Shown here: positions 1-9,252 of the stretch, one piece after another
Position numbering within the stretch: the first letter of the stretch is position 1
Layout of the letters: every line of letters begins with the position of its first letter
Source of the DNA: Arthrobacter sp. StoSoilB19
GTDB lineage: Bacteria; Actinomycetota; Actinomycetes; Actinomycetales; Micrococcaceae
Direction: 5' to 3'
Length of the DNA: 64,000 nucleotides
NCBI RefSeq assembly: GCF_019977275.1
Contig: NZ_AP024650.1
Coordinates: forward strand, 3,844,001 to 3,908,000
Translations under genes and position numbers: made by a program
The notes under the pieces: model-generated
Databases searched by the model: none
What the model saw: only the letters and a program-made list of their open reading frames with translations
What the model was told of the DNA's origin: nothing

Positions 1-1001
1 CAACTCAGGATGGTCGGGTGAAGGGCCATGAGGGAAAGGTCCGTCTTCCCCTCGACGGCGTCGATCAGGTGCTCGGTGGCCCAGGCACCCATCTCGTAGT
101 GCGGCAGGGCCACGGTGGTGAGGCCCGGATAAAGGTTGGCGGCGATCAGTTCCTGGTCATCGAAGCCGACAATCGAAAGGTCGGCCGGGATGGACAGGCC
201 CAGTTCGGCAGCGGCGCGATAGGCGCCCATGGCCATCCGGTCGTTGTAGCAGAACAGGCCCGTCGGCCGGTGGGCGCCTGCCAGGATGCGCCGGGCCGCT
301 TCATAGCCGCCATGCACCTCGGAAACCTCGGACTCGACAGGTGCCGCGTCGCCGTCGAGCCCTGCTTCCGTCAGCGTGGCCCGGAAGGCCCGGAGCCGCT
401 GACGGGTCGCGGGGACGTCGTCAGTGTTGTTGATGAATCCCACCCGGGTGTGGCCCGCTTCGAGGAGCGCGGTCACGGCCGCGCGGGCACCACCTTCCTC
501 ATCCGGGATCACTGCGGTGATGTTTCCGCCGGTGGCCACGGAGTCCACCAGCACGGAGGGCACGCTGCCGAGGTTGGGTGGCAGTTCCACGTTGCGGTGG
601 TACATGGTGGCGTAGAGGATGCCGTCCACCCGGCGGTCCAGGAGGGCCTCGACGTCGGCCTCCCGGGACTCCAGGCTGGCCGAGCCGGAGGTGTTGATGA
701 TCATCAGGTTGTACCCGCGTGCTTTGGCGGCCTCGTCGGCGCCGAGGATGATCCGCCCGGCGTGCGGCGTGGTGGCGATATCCTCGCTGACCAGGCCCAG
801 CATGCCGGTCCTCTGCGTGCGCAGCGCCTGGGCCAGGCGGTTTGGTCCGTACCCCAACTGCTCGGCGGCGGACCGCACCTTGTTCCGGGTTTCCGGACTC
901 ACCCTGGCGTATGAGACGTCATTGAGGACATGGGAGACGGTGGTGACGGACACGCCGGCGGCCACGGCCACGTCCTTGATGCCGATGTTCTTGTTGCTCA
1001 T
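1..1001 (-). CDS. LacI-family transcriptional repressor (3' end outside window)
   Basis: Sugar-responsive repressor, most likely of the ABC importer genes read in the same direction just upstream of it. The N-terminus holds the LacI helix-turn-helix (residues about 5-25, IKDVAVAAGVSVTTVSHVLN) and hinge (NRLAQALRTQRTG), followed by a periplasmic-binding-protein-like effector domain (GFINNTDDVPATRQR, FCYNDRMAMGAYRAA, IVGFDDQELIA). The ATG at 1001 is preceded by GGGAG six bases upstream. The gene lies 68 bp behind the second permease gene, so it is probably the last gene of that operon. A perfect palindrome of LacI-operator type lies in the operon promoter at 4313-4329. The C-terminus runs off the left edge. 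The effector sugar cannot be read from the sequence. Confidence 0.9.
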   Translation of the reverse strand, partial: MSNKNIGIKDVAVAAGVSVTTVSHVLNDVSYARVSPETRNKVRSAAEQLGYGPNRLAQALRTQRTGMLGLVSEDIATTPHAGRIILGADEAAKARGYNLMIINTSGSASLESREADVEALLDRRVDGILYATMYHRNVELPPNLGSVPSVLVDSVATGGNITAVIPDEEGGARAAVTALLEAGHTRVGFINNTDDVPATRQRLRAFRATLTEAGLDGDAAPVESEVSEVHGGYEAARRILAGAHRPTGLFCYNDRMAMGAYRAAAELGLSIPADLSIVGFDDQELIAANLYPGLTTVALPHYEMGAWATEHLIDAVEGKTDLSLMALHPTILS

Positions 1002-1069
1002 CTGTCTCCCACGTCCTTATGGTCAGTGATGCCCCTGGGGCTACCAGTAGGCTACTCGTTGCTGGTGAT

Positions 1070-2020
1070 CTAGCCCTTGACGGCGCCGAGGGTCATGCCC
1101 GCCACGATCCTGCGCTGCAGGAGCAGCGTGAGGAGGATGACGGGGATGGAATACACGGCGGCGAGGGCCGTCATGGATCCCCAGTCCAGGCCAAACTGCG
1201 TCTGGAAGTTCGCGATCACCACGGGCGTTGTCTGGGAGCGGATGGCCGTCATCAGTAGCGCGAACAGGAACTCGTTCCAGGAGGCCAGGAAGGCGAAGAT
1301 GGCTGTGACCGCGATGCCGCCGGACACCACCGGGATCACCACGCGCCACAGGGCTCCCAGCCGGCTGCACCCGTCCACGGTGGCCGCTTCCTCCAGGTCC
1401 TTCGGCACCGCTTCGAAGAAGCTGGACATGAGCCAGATCGAGAGCGGCAAGGAAATGGTGGTGTGGGCGATGGACAGTGCAATGGGAGTGTCGGCCAACC
1501 CCATTGAGGCCATCATGGACGCCAGCGGGATTCCGATGGCCACCGGCGGCACCATCCGGGTCACCAGCGCGGCCATGATGAAGATCCGGCCGCTGAGGGT
1601 CTTGTACCGGGTGATGCCGTATGCCGCCGGCACCGCCAGCACCAGCGAAAGCACGGTACTGATGATGGCCGTCTGGATGCTGTTGATGAACGACGCCGGC
1701 ACGCCGCTGCGGCCCAGCGCATTGGCGTAGTTCTCCAGCGTCCACTCCCGGGGAAGGATGGTGGGCGGCACCGCGATGGTGTCGATCGGCGTCTTAAAGG
1801 ACGTGAACAGCAGGTACAGGAACGGGAACCCGTACAGCACCATCGCTGCCGCCAGGAGGACCCACAGCAGGGTTCGGGTGCCGCGCCGGCCTGCTTCCAG
1901 CCCTTCCCGGTTCACACCGCGGCGCTTGCGTTCCTTGCCTGTGGCGACCGGCGCCGAAGGTGCCCCGGGCGCCATGGCCGTGGCCCCGCCGTCGTGCCTG
2001 ACTCTTTCTGCGGTTCTCAT
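1070..2020 (-). CDS. ABC sugar transporter permease, MalG type
   Basis: Inner-membrane permease of a carbohydrate ABC importer, about 316 aa with six predicted membrane segments after a charged N-terminal tail. The EAA loop that docks the ATPase is visible (EEAATVDGCSRLGALWRVVI). I chose the ATG at 2020 because it overlaps the stop of the preceding permease (TGATG) and has AAGGA seven bases upstream; a start eight codons earlier is possible but poorly placed. It pairs with the MalF-type permease upstream. No ATPase gene is present here, so the importer probably uses a shared MsmK/MalK-type ATPase encoded elsewhere, which is common for CUT1 systems in actinobacteria. Confidence 0.92.
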   Translation of the reverse strand: MRTAERVRHDGGATAMAPGAPSAPVATGKERKRRGVNREGLEAGRRGTRTLLWVLLAAAMVLYGFPFLYLLFTSFKTPIDTIAVPPTILPREWTLENYANALGRSGVPASFINSIQTAIISTVLSLVLAVPAAYGITRYKTLSGRIFIMAALVTRMVPPVAIGIPLASMMASMGLADTPIALSIAHTTISLPLSIWLMSSFFEAVPKDLEEAATVDGCSRLGALWRVVIPVVSGGIAVTAIFAFLASWNEFLFALLMTAIRSQTTPVVIANFQTQFGLDWGSMTALAAVYSIPVILLTLLLQRRIVAGMTLGAVKG

Positions 2021-2907
2021 CAGTTGTCCTTCCCTGGCCGCCAAATGGTCGATACCGCCACGAAGGCGACGGCAAGCATGGCCAGCAGGTAGAGGGTGCC
2101 CATGGCGCTTGCCAGCCCGGGGTCTCCGAACCGGATCATGGTCCGGTAAATCAGCAGGCTCATGGTTTCCGAGGCGGACTGCGGTCCGCCATTGGTTTGG
2201 ATGAGGATGGTGTCAAAGGCGCGGGCTGCGTCGATGCCGCGGACCACCAGGGCGACGGCGATGACCGGCCGCAGCAGGGGCAGGATGATCCGGAACAGCA
2301 GTGCCGGTGCGCGTGCACCGTCCAGCCGTGCTGCCTCGATCAGGTCACCGGGGATGTTTTGCAGGCCTGCGAAGAGCACCAGGCACATGAACGATGTGGT
2401 CAGCCAGATGTCAGGGACGGCCACCGAGTAGAGCACGATGCCCGGGTCCGACAGCCAGCCGATCTGGTTGGGGTCGGACAGGATCCCCGCCTGGTGCAGG
2501 AGGGTTCCGATCAGGCCGAAGTTGTCGATCATCAGGAATTTCCACAGCAGGCCGGCCACGATGGGGGCGATCATCAGCGGATACATGAAGACGGTCCGCC
2601 AGATCTGGGAGCTCTTGCCCAGCATGGTGAACAGCAGCGCCATGCCCAGGCCCAGCGCGAATTCCAGCGTGACCACCACCAGGGTGTAGGCAAGTGTCCG
2701 CCACCCTGCGCCGGTGAAGGCCTCCGAGGCGAAGGCCCTGACGTAGTTGTCCAGGCCTACGAACTCGCGGGAGCCGCCGGCAATCGGGGAAATCTTGAAG
2801 AAGCTGTCCGCCACCAGGCGGAACAGCGGAAAGGCCACAAAAACTGCCAGGAACAGCGCCGCTGGTGTCATCAGGAACAATGCGAAGCGGCGATCGGAGA
2901 TACGCAC
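2020..2907 (-). CDS. ABC sugar transporter permease, MalF/UgpA type
   Basis: First permease of a CUT1 sugar importer, 295 aa, about six membrane segments. The cytoplasmic EAA loop is clear (EAARLDGARAPALLFRIILP). It sits between the binding protein (66 bp upstream) and the second permease (stop overlapping its start), so the order is binding protein, MalF-like, MalG-like, LacI. Substrate is unknown. The family assignment is secure; the sugar is not. Confidence 0.92.
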   Translation of the reverse strand: MRISDRRFALFLMTPAALFLAVFVAFPLFRLVADSFFKISPIAGGSREFVGLDNYVRAFASEAFTGAGWRTLAYTLVVVTLEFALGLGMALLFTMLGKSSQIWRTVFMYPLMIAPIVAGLLWKFLMIDNFGLIGTLLHQAGILSDPNQIGWLSDPGIVLYSVAVPDIWLTTSFMCLVLFAGLQNIPGDLIEAARLDGARAPALLFRIILPLLRPVIAVALVVRGIDAARAFDTILIQTNGGPQSASETMSLLIYRTMIRFGDPGLASAMGTLYLLAMLAVAFVAVSTIWRPGKDN

Positions 2908-2973
2908 GGTTTTCTCTTCCGCTGGTTGGGGCCGCGGCCGGCGCCGGTGAGTCAGGCGCCGGCCGCGGGGGTC

Positions 2974-4257
2974 TTACTTAAGGAGGTCCTCGATCTGCTT
3001 TTTGGCATCGGCGAGGAGAGTTGCGGAGTCACCGCCGGCGACAGCCTTCTGGAGCATGGGCACCAGCACGGTGTCCACGATCTGCTGCCACTTTTCGGTA
3101 GCGGGGCGCGTGGCCGTGGCCTTGCCGTTGAGGGTCTGGATCAGGGGCTTGAAGCTCTCATAGCCTGGCTTGTCCTGGTATTTCTCGAAGGCGGAGATGC
3201 GTGCGGCCAGGCCAAGATTCGACTCGATGCCCTTGTCGTTGTAGTCGTAGGCGCACTTGACGAACTTCTTGGCGGCGTCCGCGTTCTTGGTGGCTTTCGG
3301 TACGGACAGGTACCAGGGGCCTGGCACGCCGCCGACGCCGGCTGAACCGGCGATCATGGGTGCAGCACCAACCTTGCCGGCCACTGCCGAGTCCTTGGGG
3401 ATCTGGCGGTAAGCGTGGGCCCAGAAACGGGTCATGGCCGTCTTGCCCTGGTTGAACAGGTTCTGCGCGGCAGCCCAGTCAACCTGTGCGGCACCCGAGG
3501 GCGCGTCCTTGACGAGGCTGGTGTAGAAGTCCAGGGCTTCCTTGTGGGCGGCGTTGTCGATGACCACCTTGTTGTTCGCATCCAGGACCATGGGCGAGCC
3601 GGCCTGCAGGACGTGGGCAAGCCATTCGGTTTCCACACCGCCCTTGACGTCGGTTCCGTACATGCCGTCCTTGGTGAAGAACGCGGAAATGTCCTGGTAC
3701 TGCTTCCATGTTGTAGGGGCGGCGAGCCCGTAGCCGTACTTGGCCTGGAAGTCAGCCTTGTTCTTGGCGTCCTCGAACAGATCCTTGCGGTACAGGATGA
3801 TTTCCGCGTTGGTCCAGGCGGGCATCCCGATGAAATGGCCGTCCACGTTGGCTTCCTTGACCAACGCCGGGAAGATGTCCTTCTTTGCCTCATCGGTAAA
3901 GAGTTCGTCAATGGGCTGGACGGCGTCCTTGAAGCTGGGCAGCCAGACGGAGTCCAGGGCGGCGACGTCGAAGGAGACGGTGCCGGAGGAAAATTCGCTG
4001 GAGAGACGGTTGAACATGCCGTCGTAGGGCAGTTCGACGAAGTTGACGTCGACGCCGGTTTCCTTCTTGCATTGTTCCGCGACGCCCGTCAGCTCGGCGT
4101 GGCCGCCGGCTTCCACCAGGACGTTTACGGTGCTGGTGCCGGCGCTCCCGGACGATGATGCCGGGCCCCCTGCGCCGCACCCGGAGGCAGCCAGGGCGAC
4201 GACGGTGCAGATACCGCCGATGGTGGCGAGCCTGTTGATGTTTTTACGAGTGGACAT
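2974..4257 (-). CDS. ABC transporter extracellular sugar-binding lipoprotein
   Basis: Substrate-binding protein of the adjacent importer, 427 aa. The N-terminus is a lipoprotein signal: positive start, hydrophobic stretch and a lipobox (LAASGCG, lipidated Cys at residue 27), so the mature protein should be anchored to the outer face of the membrane. The body looks like solute-binding family 1 (NVLVEAGGHAELTGVAEQCK near the N-terminus, then DVAALDSVWLPSF). It is the first gene of the operon and is preceded by a recognisable promoter and a palindromic operator. The specific sugar or polyol cannot be deduced. Confidence 0.92.
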   Translation of the reverse strand: MSTRKNINRLATIGGICTVVALAASGCGAGGPASSSGSAGTSTVNVLVEAGGHAELTGVAEQCKKETGVDVNFVELPYDGMFNRLSSEFSSGTVSFDVAALDSVWLPSFKDAVQPIDELFTDEAKKDIFPALVKEANVDGHFIGMPAWTNAEIILYRKDLFEDAKNKADFQAKYGYGLAAPTTWKQYQDISAFFTKDGMYGTDVKGGVETEWLAHVLQAGSPMVLDANNKVVIDNAAHKEALDFYTSLVKDAPSGAAQVDWAAAQNLFNQGKTAMTRFWAHAYRQIPKDSAVAGKVGAAPMIAGSAGVGGVPGPWYLSVPKATKNADAAKKFVKCAYDYNDKGIESNLGLAARISAFEKYQDKPGYESFKPLIQTLNGKATATRPATEKWQQIVDTVLVPMLQKAVAGGDSATLLADAKKQIEDLLK

Positions 4258-4312
4258 CGCTGTCGACTCACTTTCTCTTGAACGGAAACGGAGAGACTAT
4301 CGGGGTGAAAAA

Positions 4313-4329
4313 TCGTTTTGCCAAAACGA
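4313..4329. promoter_or_regulatory. LacI-type operator
   Basis: TCGTTTTGCCAAAACGA is a perfect 8-bp inverted repeat around one central base. It lies immediately downstream of the predicted transcription start of the importer operon, which is a classical roadblock position for a LacI-family repressor encoded by the last gene of the same operon. Confidence 0.75.
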
Positions 4330-4339
4330 CTTGGCATTT

Positions 4340-4369
4340 ACTTTAGGTTTCACCGGGGAAAGGTGTCAA
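4340..4369 (-). promoter_or_regulatory. Sigma-70-type promoter of the sugar importer operon
   Basis: On the minus strand TTGACA (4369-4364) is followed after 18 bp by TAAAGT (4345-4340). The expected start point, about 4333, falls just before the palindromic operator. The leader to the binding-protein start codon is about 75 nt. Confidence 0.65.
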
Positions 4370-4439
4370 GTGTCACAGCGGAAGAACCGTCCAGGGAAAG
4401 AAGTCCCAAGAAAGAAGTCCCGGGAAGCCGCCTGCAGGT

Positions 4440-5312
4440 TCAGGCAGTGACCGGCAGCACCAGGAGATAGCCGGCGGGGAGCCCGCTGCTCCAGCGGCGC
4501 GGCTCCCGCACCACGAACTGGGTGGCCAGCTCCTCGGGGGTCAGCAGGCTGTTGGGAACAGGCGACGGGCCCCACTGTCCACTGCCGTACGGGTACAGCG
4601 GATCCAGGACGCGGATGCCGGTCACGGCGAAGTCGGAGAATTGCCGGGGGTCGCCGAGGGATTCGAACCCGCTCATCACCCAGGCGTGCCTGCCGCTCCA
4701 CATGACCAGTCCCACCGGCCGGCCCGTGTCGGTAATGGCCCGGGCCGCCGTCCTCAGCGCTTCCGGATAGTCGGGAATGCTAACCACCCGGTACGGTCCC
4801 ATTCCCGATTCGGTGAGCACCTGGGCCCAGCCAAAGGGGTTGGCACCGTTGAACGAATCAGAGGAACGGGCGCGCGCCATCTCCCACAGTTCATTCTGCT
4901 GCGCACGGTCAGCCCAGGTGCCCCCGCCCGTATCGTCAATAAGGTTGTGCGCCATCTGGATGCTCGCGGCAACGCACCAGTCAAAGGTGTACTGCGGAAC
5001 GAAGTCACCCTCCCGGTAGAGGTTCAGGGCGAACGGCTGCGGCACCGGGGCAGGGACGGGTGCCGGTGCCGGCGAAGGCTCCGAGGTGGGGAGGGAAGCC
5101 TGGACCGGAGCCGCCGGATCACTGGAAACAGGCGGGGCAGTATGGGCCGCACCACCTGCAACGCCCCCCGGCAGGCCAGTCTCCGCGGAGGCCGAAGCCG
5201 GAGCGGGAGCCGTGGCAGTCTCCTGCAGGCCCGCCACGGGAACACAGGCCGCAAGGAATCCGGCCAGGGCAACGAGCCAGGCCAGGAGACGCAGGCGGGC
5301 ACCGGTGGTCAT
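4440..5312 (-). CDS. Secreted lipoprotein with C39-like cysteine peptidase fold
   Basis: 290 aa. The N-terminus is a signal peptide ending in a lipobox (GFLAAC, Cys23), followed by a Pro/Ala-rich linker to about residue 92. The C-terminal part has the papain-like C39 arrangement: Cys113 in FDWCVAAS, His209 in SGRHAWVM and Asp237 in RVLDPLYP. Such proteins are membrane-anchored peptidase-like domains in Gram-positive bacteria; whether this one cleaves peptides is not known. It lies upstream of and in the same direction as the sugar importer, but that operon has its own promoter about 70 bp downstream, so a functional link is not indicated. Gene boundaries are secure; function is an inference from three motif residues. 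Confidence 0.75.
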   Translation of the reverse strand: MTTGARLRLLAWLVALAGFLAACVPVAGLQETATAPAPASASAETGLPGGVAGGAAHTAPPVSSDPAAPVQASLPTSEPSPAPAPVPAPVPQPFALNLYREGDFVPQYTFDWCVAASIQMAHNLIDDTGGGTWADRAQQNELWEMARARSSDSFNGANPFGWAQVLTESGMGPYRVVSIPDYPEALRTAARAITDTGRPVGLVMWSGRHAWVMSGFESLGDPRQFSDFAVTGIRVLDPLYPYGSGQWGPSPVPNSLLTPEELATQFVVREPRRWSSGLPAGYLLVLPVTA

Positions 5313-5374
5313 CGCTCGAGTCCATTCCTGTTGAGCGGGCTTACCTCATACCAGTCTCCTGCCCCCGGCTCCCC

Positions 5375-5404
5375 TTGACTACCCCACCCCACCTTCCCTA
5401 CACT
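5375..5404 (+). promoter_or_regulatory. Promoter of hyi
   Basis: TTGACT (5375-5380), 18-bp spacer, TACACT (5399-5404). The start point would be about 5411, inside the tandem operator boxes that follow. Confidence 0.5.
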
Positions 5405-5440
5405 TTTCATAAAGCAGAATCTAAATTCCACAAAGCGGAA
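5405..5440. promoter_or_regulatory. Tandem IclR-type operator boxes before hyi
   Basis: The downstream box TTCCACAAAGCGGAA (5426-5440) is an imperfect palindrome with TTCC/GGAA ends. A degenerate copy, TTTCATAAAGCAGAA (5405-5419, 12 of 15 bases the same), lies exactly 21 bp upstream, two helical turns. The same box type precedes uraD at 19703-19717, next to an IclR regulator gene, so a shared IclR-family regulator of AllR type is the likely ligand. Confidence 0.6.
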
Positions 5441-5501
5441 ACCGCAAGGGAGCCGGAAGCAAGGGAAGATAGATCAAAGCCCCTCCTCGGAAGGACCTAC
5501 G

Positions 5502-6302
5502 ATGACGTACACAGTGAACTGCTCCATCCTCCTCACGGAGCTTCCCCTGCTCGAGCGCCCTGCCGCGGCAAAGGCAGCCGGCTTTGACGCCGTCGAGTTC
5601 TGGTGGCCTTTCGAGACCTCCGTTCCGGCGGACAGCGAGATCACCAAGTTCGAGAACGCCATCACGGACGCCGGCGTCCAGCTCACCGGGCTGAACTTCA
5701 ACGCCGGCAACATGCCCGGCGGCGACCGGGGCCTGGTCTCCTGGAAGGGACGCTGCTCGGAGTTCAAGGACAACGTGGACGTTGTTGCCGGCATCGGCGG
5801 GCGCCTGGGCTGCAAGGCCTTCAACGCCCTCTACGGCAACAGGCAGGACGAATTCACCCCTGAAGAACAGGACGAACTGGCTGTCAGGAACCTGGCGGCA
5901 GCGGCAGAAGGGGTTGCCCGCATCGGCGGCACCGTCCTCCTGGAGCCGGTCAGCGGCGCACCCAGGTACCCGCTCCTCACCGCCGACGACGCACTCAGGG
6001 TCATTGCCCGCGTCAAGGCCGAGGCCGGCGCCGGCAACATCAAGCTCCTCGCCGACTTCTACCACCTGGCCGTCAACGGCGACGACGTCCCGGCCGTGAT
6101 CGAAAACCACGCCAAGGACTTCGGCCACATCCAGATCGCCGACAACCCCGGCCGCGGCGCCCCCGGCACCGGCACCCTCCCGCTCGGCGAATGGATCGCC
6201 CGCAGCCGCGAACTCGGCTACGAGGGCTACATCGGCCTCGAGTACAAGGAACCGCAGGAGACGGCCTTCAGCTGGGCCATCCGCGAACGCATCGACAAGT
6301 AG
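5502..6302 (+). CDS. hyi: Hydroxypyruvate isomerase
   Basis: TIM-barrel isomerase of the xylose-isomerase-like superfamily, 266 aa, the usual length. It interconverts hydroxypyruvate and tartronate semialdehyde, linking it to glxR and gcl downstream. Typical Hyi features are the N-terminal NCSILLTELPLLERP, the GFDAVEFWWPF strand, and the metal and substrate motifs LLEPVSG, LADFYHL and HIQIAD. Start ATG at 5502 has GGAAGGA eight bases upstream. It opens the glyoxylate cluster and is preceded by a promoter with tandem IclR-type boxes. A more general sugar isomerase role is possible but less likely given the neighbours. Confidence 0.92.
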   Translation: MTYTVNCSILLTELPLLERPAAAKAAGFDAVEFWWPFETSVPADSEITKFENAITDAGVQLTGLNFNAGNMPGGDRGLVSWKGRCSEFKDNVDVVAGIGGRLGCKAFNALYGNRQDEFTPEEQDELAVRNLAAAAEGVARIGGTVLLEPVSGAPRYPLLTADDALRVIARVKAEAGAGNIKLLADFYHLAVNGDDVPAVIENHAKDFGHIQIADNPGRGAPGTGTLPLGEWIARSRELGYEGYIGLEYKEPQETAFSWAIRERIDK

Positions 6303-6312
6303 TCCCCACCCG

Positions 6313-6378
6313 CCCAACTAACTCGCAGTAGTTGTCGTTATGAGCGTTCAAAACGACAACAAATGCGAGTCAGTTGGG
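6313..6378. repeat. 66-bp interrupted palindrome (REP-like)
   Basis: Two 27-nt arms (6313-6339 and 6352-6378) pair almost throughout: CCCAACT/AGTTGGG, ACTCGCA/TGCGAGT and GTTGTCGTT/AACGACAAC, interrupted by a one-base and a three-base mismatch, with a 12-nt loop that is itself nearly palindromic (TGAGCGTTCA). It fills the hyi-glxR gap. There is no T-tract, so it is not a simple terminator. Its length and stepwise symmetry resemble repetitive extragenic palindromes. I see no second copy in this window. Confidence 0.7.
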
Positions 6379-6414
6379 AAACCACGAACAGACTTTTCAG
6401 GAAAGAGAACCATC

Positions 6415-7293
6415 ATGAGCAACGTTGCAGTCATCGGACTCGGAATCATGGGCCTGCCAATGGCCATCAACCTGGTCAAGGCCGGCCACACCGTCACCGG
6501 CTTCAACCGCAGCCAGGACAAGATCGACAAGCTGGTCTCCGAAGGCGGCAAGGGCGCCACCAGCATCGCGGACGCCGTCAAGGATGCCGACGTCGTCATC
6601 ACCATGGTGCCGGACTCCCCCGACGTCGAGGGCGTGGTCAGCGGCAAGGATGGTGTCTTCGCCAACGCCAAGCAGGGCGCCCTCTGGATCGACGCCTCCA
6701 GCATTCGCCCCGACGTCGCCGTCCGCCTCGCGGCGGAGGCCAGGGAAGCAGGCATCCGCCCCCTCGACGCCCCGGTTTCCGGCGGCGAACAGGGCGCCAT
6801 CGACGCCGTCCTTTCCATCATGGTGGGCGGGGACAAGGCTGACTTTGACGACGCCCAGGACGTCCTGAATGCCGTCGGCAAAACCATTGTCCACGTGGGC
6901 CCCTCCGGATCCGGCCAGACCGTCAAGGCAGCCAACCAGCTGATCGTTGCGGTCAACATCGAAGTCCTCGGCGAAGCCATCGCCTTCCTCGAGGCCTACG
7001 GCGTGGACACCGACGCCGCCCTCAAGGTCCTCGGCGGCGGCCTGGCCGGTTCCAAGGTCCTGGAGCAGAAGGGCCAGAAGATGCTGGACCGCAACTTCGA
7101 TCCCGGCTTCCGCCTGGCCCTGCACCACAAGGACCTGGGCATCGTCACCTCCGCCGCCCGCGAAGCCAACGTGGCCATCCCGCTCGGCGCCGTCGTCGCC
7201 CAACTCGTCGCCGCCACCGTCAGCCAGGGTGACGGCGCATTGGACCACTCCGGACTCTTCAAGCAGGTCCTCCAGCTCAGCGGCCGCAAGTAA
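6415..7293 (+). CDS. glxR: 2-hydroxy-3-oxopropionate (tartronate semialdehyde) reductase
   Basis: NAD(P)H-dependent reductase converting tartronate semialdehyde, the Gcl product, to D-glycerate. 292 aa, normal for the beta-hydroxyacid dehydrogenase family. The N-terminal Rossmann motif is GLGIMGLPMAINLVKAGH; the family substrate motif DAPVSGGEQGA and the catalytic Lys region GQTVKAANQL are present. I chose ATG 6415 with AGGAAAGAG upstream. An in-frame ATG at 6340 lies inside the palindrome and would add 25 unrelated residues. The gene follows hyi by 112 bp and precedes gcl by 166 bp. Confidence 0.93.
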   Translation: MSNVAVIGLGIMGLPMAINLVKAGHTVTGFNRSQDKIDKLVSEGGKGATSIADAVKDADVVITMVPDSPDVEGVVSGKDGVFANAKQGALWIDASSIRPDVAVRLAAEAREAGIRPLDAPVSGGEQGAIDAVLSIMVGGDKADFDDAQDVLNAVGKTIVHVGPSGSGQTVKAANQLIVAVNIEVLGEAIAFLEAYGVDTDAALKVLGGGLAGSKVLEQKGQKMLDRNFDPGFRLALHHKDLGIVTSAAREANVAIPLGAVVAQLVAATVSQGDGALDHSGLFKQVLQLSGRK

Positions 7294-7356
7294 CCCTCAC
7301 GCAGCCCAGCCGGCCGCCCCGAAAACGGGGCACATTGACACGGACACGCCGGCCGC

Positions 7357-7373
7357 CGTCGTAATTTACGACG
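7357..7373. promoter_or_regulatory. Perfect 17-bp palindrome before gcl
   Basis: CGTCGTAATTTACGACG has 8-bp arms around a single T. It lies 87 bp before the gcl start codon. A TTGACA (7335-7340) stands 16 bp upstream, so the palindrome would overlap the -10 region of a gcl promoter. The regulator is unknown; the sequence does not match the IclR-type boxes before hyi and uraD. A short GC hairpin (7316-7331, loop AAAA) just upstream could weakly end the glxR transcript. Confidence 0.55.
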
Positions 7374-7459
7374 CCGACACTCCCAAAGTGCCCCGCGACC
7401 GCCGGGGCTTCCTTCAGCACACCTAAAAACAGACTTCCCAAGCTTTCAAGGAGCACCCC

Positions 7460-9250
<1,791 letters not shown>

Positions 9251-9252
9251 CC

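Noticed and set aside
6340..6414. Upstream ATG as start for glxR
   Set aside because: It lies inside the palindrome, has no ribosome site, and adds residues that precede the normal N-terminal Rossmann strand; ATG 6415 has a good site.
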